From an uncultured Coriobacteriaceae bacterium (GTDB lineage Bacteria > Actinomycetota > Coriobacteriia > Coriobacteriales > Eggerthellaceae), in assembly GCA_900552365.1 (NCBI GenBank), contig URZP01000012.1, positions 1-24,173 of the forward strand: 24,173 bases of DNA, read 5' to 3'. Below the pieces are notes generated by a model. That model worked only from the letters and a program-made list of their open reading frames with translations, did not search any database and was not told the origin of the DNA. The translations under genes and the position numbers were made by a program. This document shows positions 23,136-24,173 of the stretch, piece after piece; position 1 is the first letter of the stretch; the number at the start of each line of letters is the position of its first letter.

Positions 23136-24097
23136 CTAGCAAACACCCTGAGCGATCATGGCGTCGGCAACCTTCTTGAAGCCGGCGATGTTCGCGCCTG
23201 CAACGTAGTTGCCCTCCATGCCAGCTTCGCGTGCAGCGTCATCGGCGGCATGGAAGATGCCCTTCATGATGCCCTCGAGCTTGGCATCGACCTCGTCGAA
23301 CGACCAAGAAAGACGCTCGGAGTTCTGGGTCATCTCAAGACCGCTGGTGGCAACGCCGCCGGCGTTAGAGGCCTTGCCAGGGAAGAAGGTCACGCCGTTG
23401 TCCTGCAGGTACTTGGTTGCCTCAAGCGTGGTGGGCATGTTAGCGCCCTCGGTGACCACCTGACAGCCGTTTGCAACAAGCTGCTTGGCATCGTCGAGGA
23501 GAAGCTCGTTCTGCGTAGCGCACGGCATGGCGATGTCGCACTTGATCTGCCACACGCCGCGACCCTCATGGTACTCGGCATTGGGGCGATAGTTGGTGTA
23601 CTCGGAAAGACGGGCGCGCTTGACTTCCTTGATGTCCTTAAGGGCGGCGACGTCGATGCCCTCGGGGTCGTAAACCCAGCCGGTGGAATCAGAGCAGGTG
23701 ACAGCCTTGGCGCCAAGCTGGTCAAGCTTCTCGATGGCGTACGTGGCAACGTTGCCGGCACCCGAAACGACAACCGTCTTGCCTTCAAGGGTATCGCCCT
23801 TCACGCTGCGCAGGTACTCGGCGGTCAGGTAAACCGCGCCGTAACCCGTGGCCTCGGTGCGGGCAAGCGATCCGCCGAACGCAAGGCCCTTGCCGGTAAG
23901 AACGCCCTCGTAGCAATCGCGAATGCGCTTGTACTGGCCGAACAGGTAGCCAACCTCGCGAGCGCCAACGCCGATATCGCCGGCCGGAACGTCGGTATCT
24001 GCGCCGATATGGCGGTACAGCTCGGTCATGAACGACTGGCAGAAGGCCATGACCTCGCGGTCGGACTTGCCCTTGGGGTTGAAGTCGGAGCCGCCCT
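23136..24097 (-). CDS. gdhA: NADP-type glutamate dehydrogenase, 5' part missing
   Basis: This is the C-terminal 319 residues of a hexameric glutamate dehydrogenase (full length near 445), which reversibly aminates 2-oxoglutarate. The recognisable part begins at GGSDFNPKGKSD and continues through CQSFM, DVPAGDIGVGAREVGYLFGQYKR, the nucleotide-binding SGAGNVATYAIEKL, TEGANMPTT and GKASNAGGVATSGLEMTQN to a TAG stop. Upstream of about 24096 the expected PMGGGK is absent and the frame runs into unrelated sequence. The break is therefore a join with other DNA rather than the natural start. Truncation is either a sequence artefact or a real rearrangement. Confidence 0.92.
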
Positions 24098-24173
24098 GAC
24101 AAGTTCGTCGGCGCGTCCCGCCGCCTCGGTACACAGATGAAGGCCACGGGCGAGGTCATGGCCATCGGCACGA
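24098..24173 (+). CDS. carB: Fragment of carbamoyl-phosphate synthase large chain
   Basis: Reading + from 24098 gives 25 residues: DKFVGASRRLGTQM followed by KATGEVMAIGT. They match the well-conserved segment near residue 370 of CarB (E. coli: FEKFAGANDRLTTQM, then KSVGEVMAIGRT). The fragment begins in mid-gene at the junction with gdhA and runs off the window. Its strand is opposite to gdhA. Confidence 0.8.

Overview
The window is high-GC bacterial DNA, most likely from an actinobacterium of the class Coriobacteriia (gut anaerobe type). The evidence is the general base composition, the style of the adenylate kinase (long zinc-type LID), the fused permease/ATPase of the peptide-type transporter, a probable leaderless gene, and many GTG starts. 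The class is an inference; no rRNA or other definitive marker is present.

Left third (about 317-9104, + strand): a sialic acid uptake and breakdown locus. A Tat/lipoprotein substrate-binding protein is read from a good promoter through a structured leader and is followed by a strong terminator. Then come a permease, a fused permease-ATPase and a second ATPase, closed by another terminator. A separate promoter (TTGACA-18-CATAAT) with an inverted repeat just after the predicted start site drives nanA (N-acetylneuraminate lyase) and nanK (ManNAc kinase). nanE (ManNAc-6-P epimerase) lies behind a terminator-like hairpin. nagA (GlcNAc-6-P deacetylase) converges on nanE from the - strand. Together these carry imported sialic acid to ManNAc, ManNAc-6-P, GlcNAc-6-P and GlcN-6-P. 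No nagB, sialidase or nan regulator is in the window. The peptide-type transporter is therefore best read as a sialic acid importer, although its sequence alone only says peptide/nickel (family 5) type.

Middle (about 9206-18136, - strand): nagA sits 32 nt behind a large GT-C-like membrane protein that looks leaderless. Beyond it are adk, then trmL coupled to an ABC-F ATPase, an MFS exporter with a cyclase-family hydrolase, and a tRNA-Gly(GCC) with its own promoter and terminator.

Right third: mfd (transcription-repair coupling factor, enlarged by a low-complexity insert that carries a 22-bp perfect palindrome, and by a low-complexity tail); divergent from it a stand-alone zinc-type macrodomain ADP-ribosyl hydrolase; and the 3' two thirds of gdhA. 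At about 24096 the gdhA reading frame stops abruptly and the last 76 bases encode an internal piece of carB on the opposite strand. This is a chimeric junction and most probably an assembly or read artefact at a contig edge.

I saw no CRISPR array, insertion sequence, integrase or phage gene. The most coherent system is the sialic acid locus. It is a variant of known nan/sat-type systems rather than something with no precedent.
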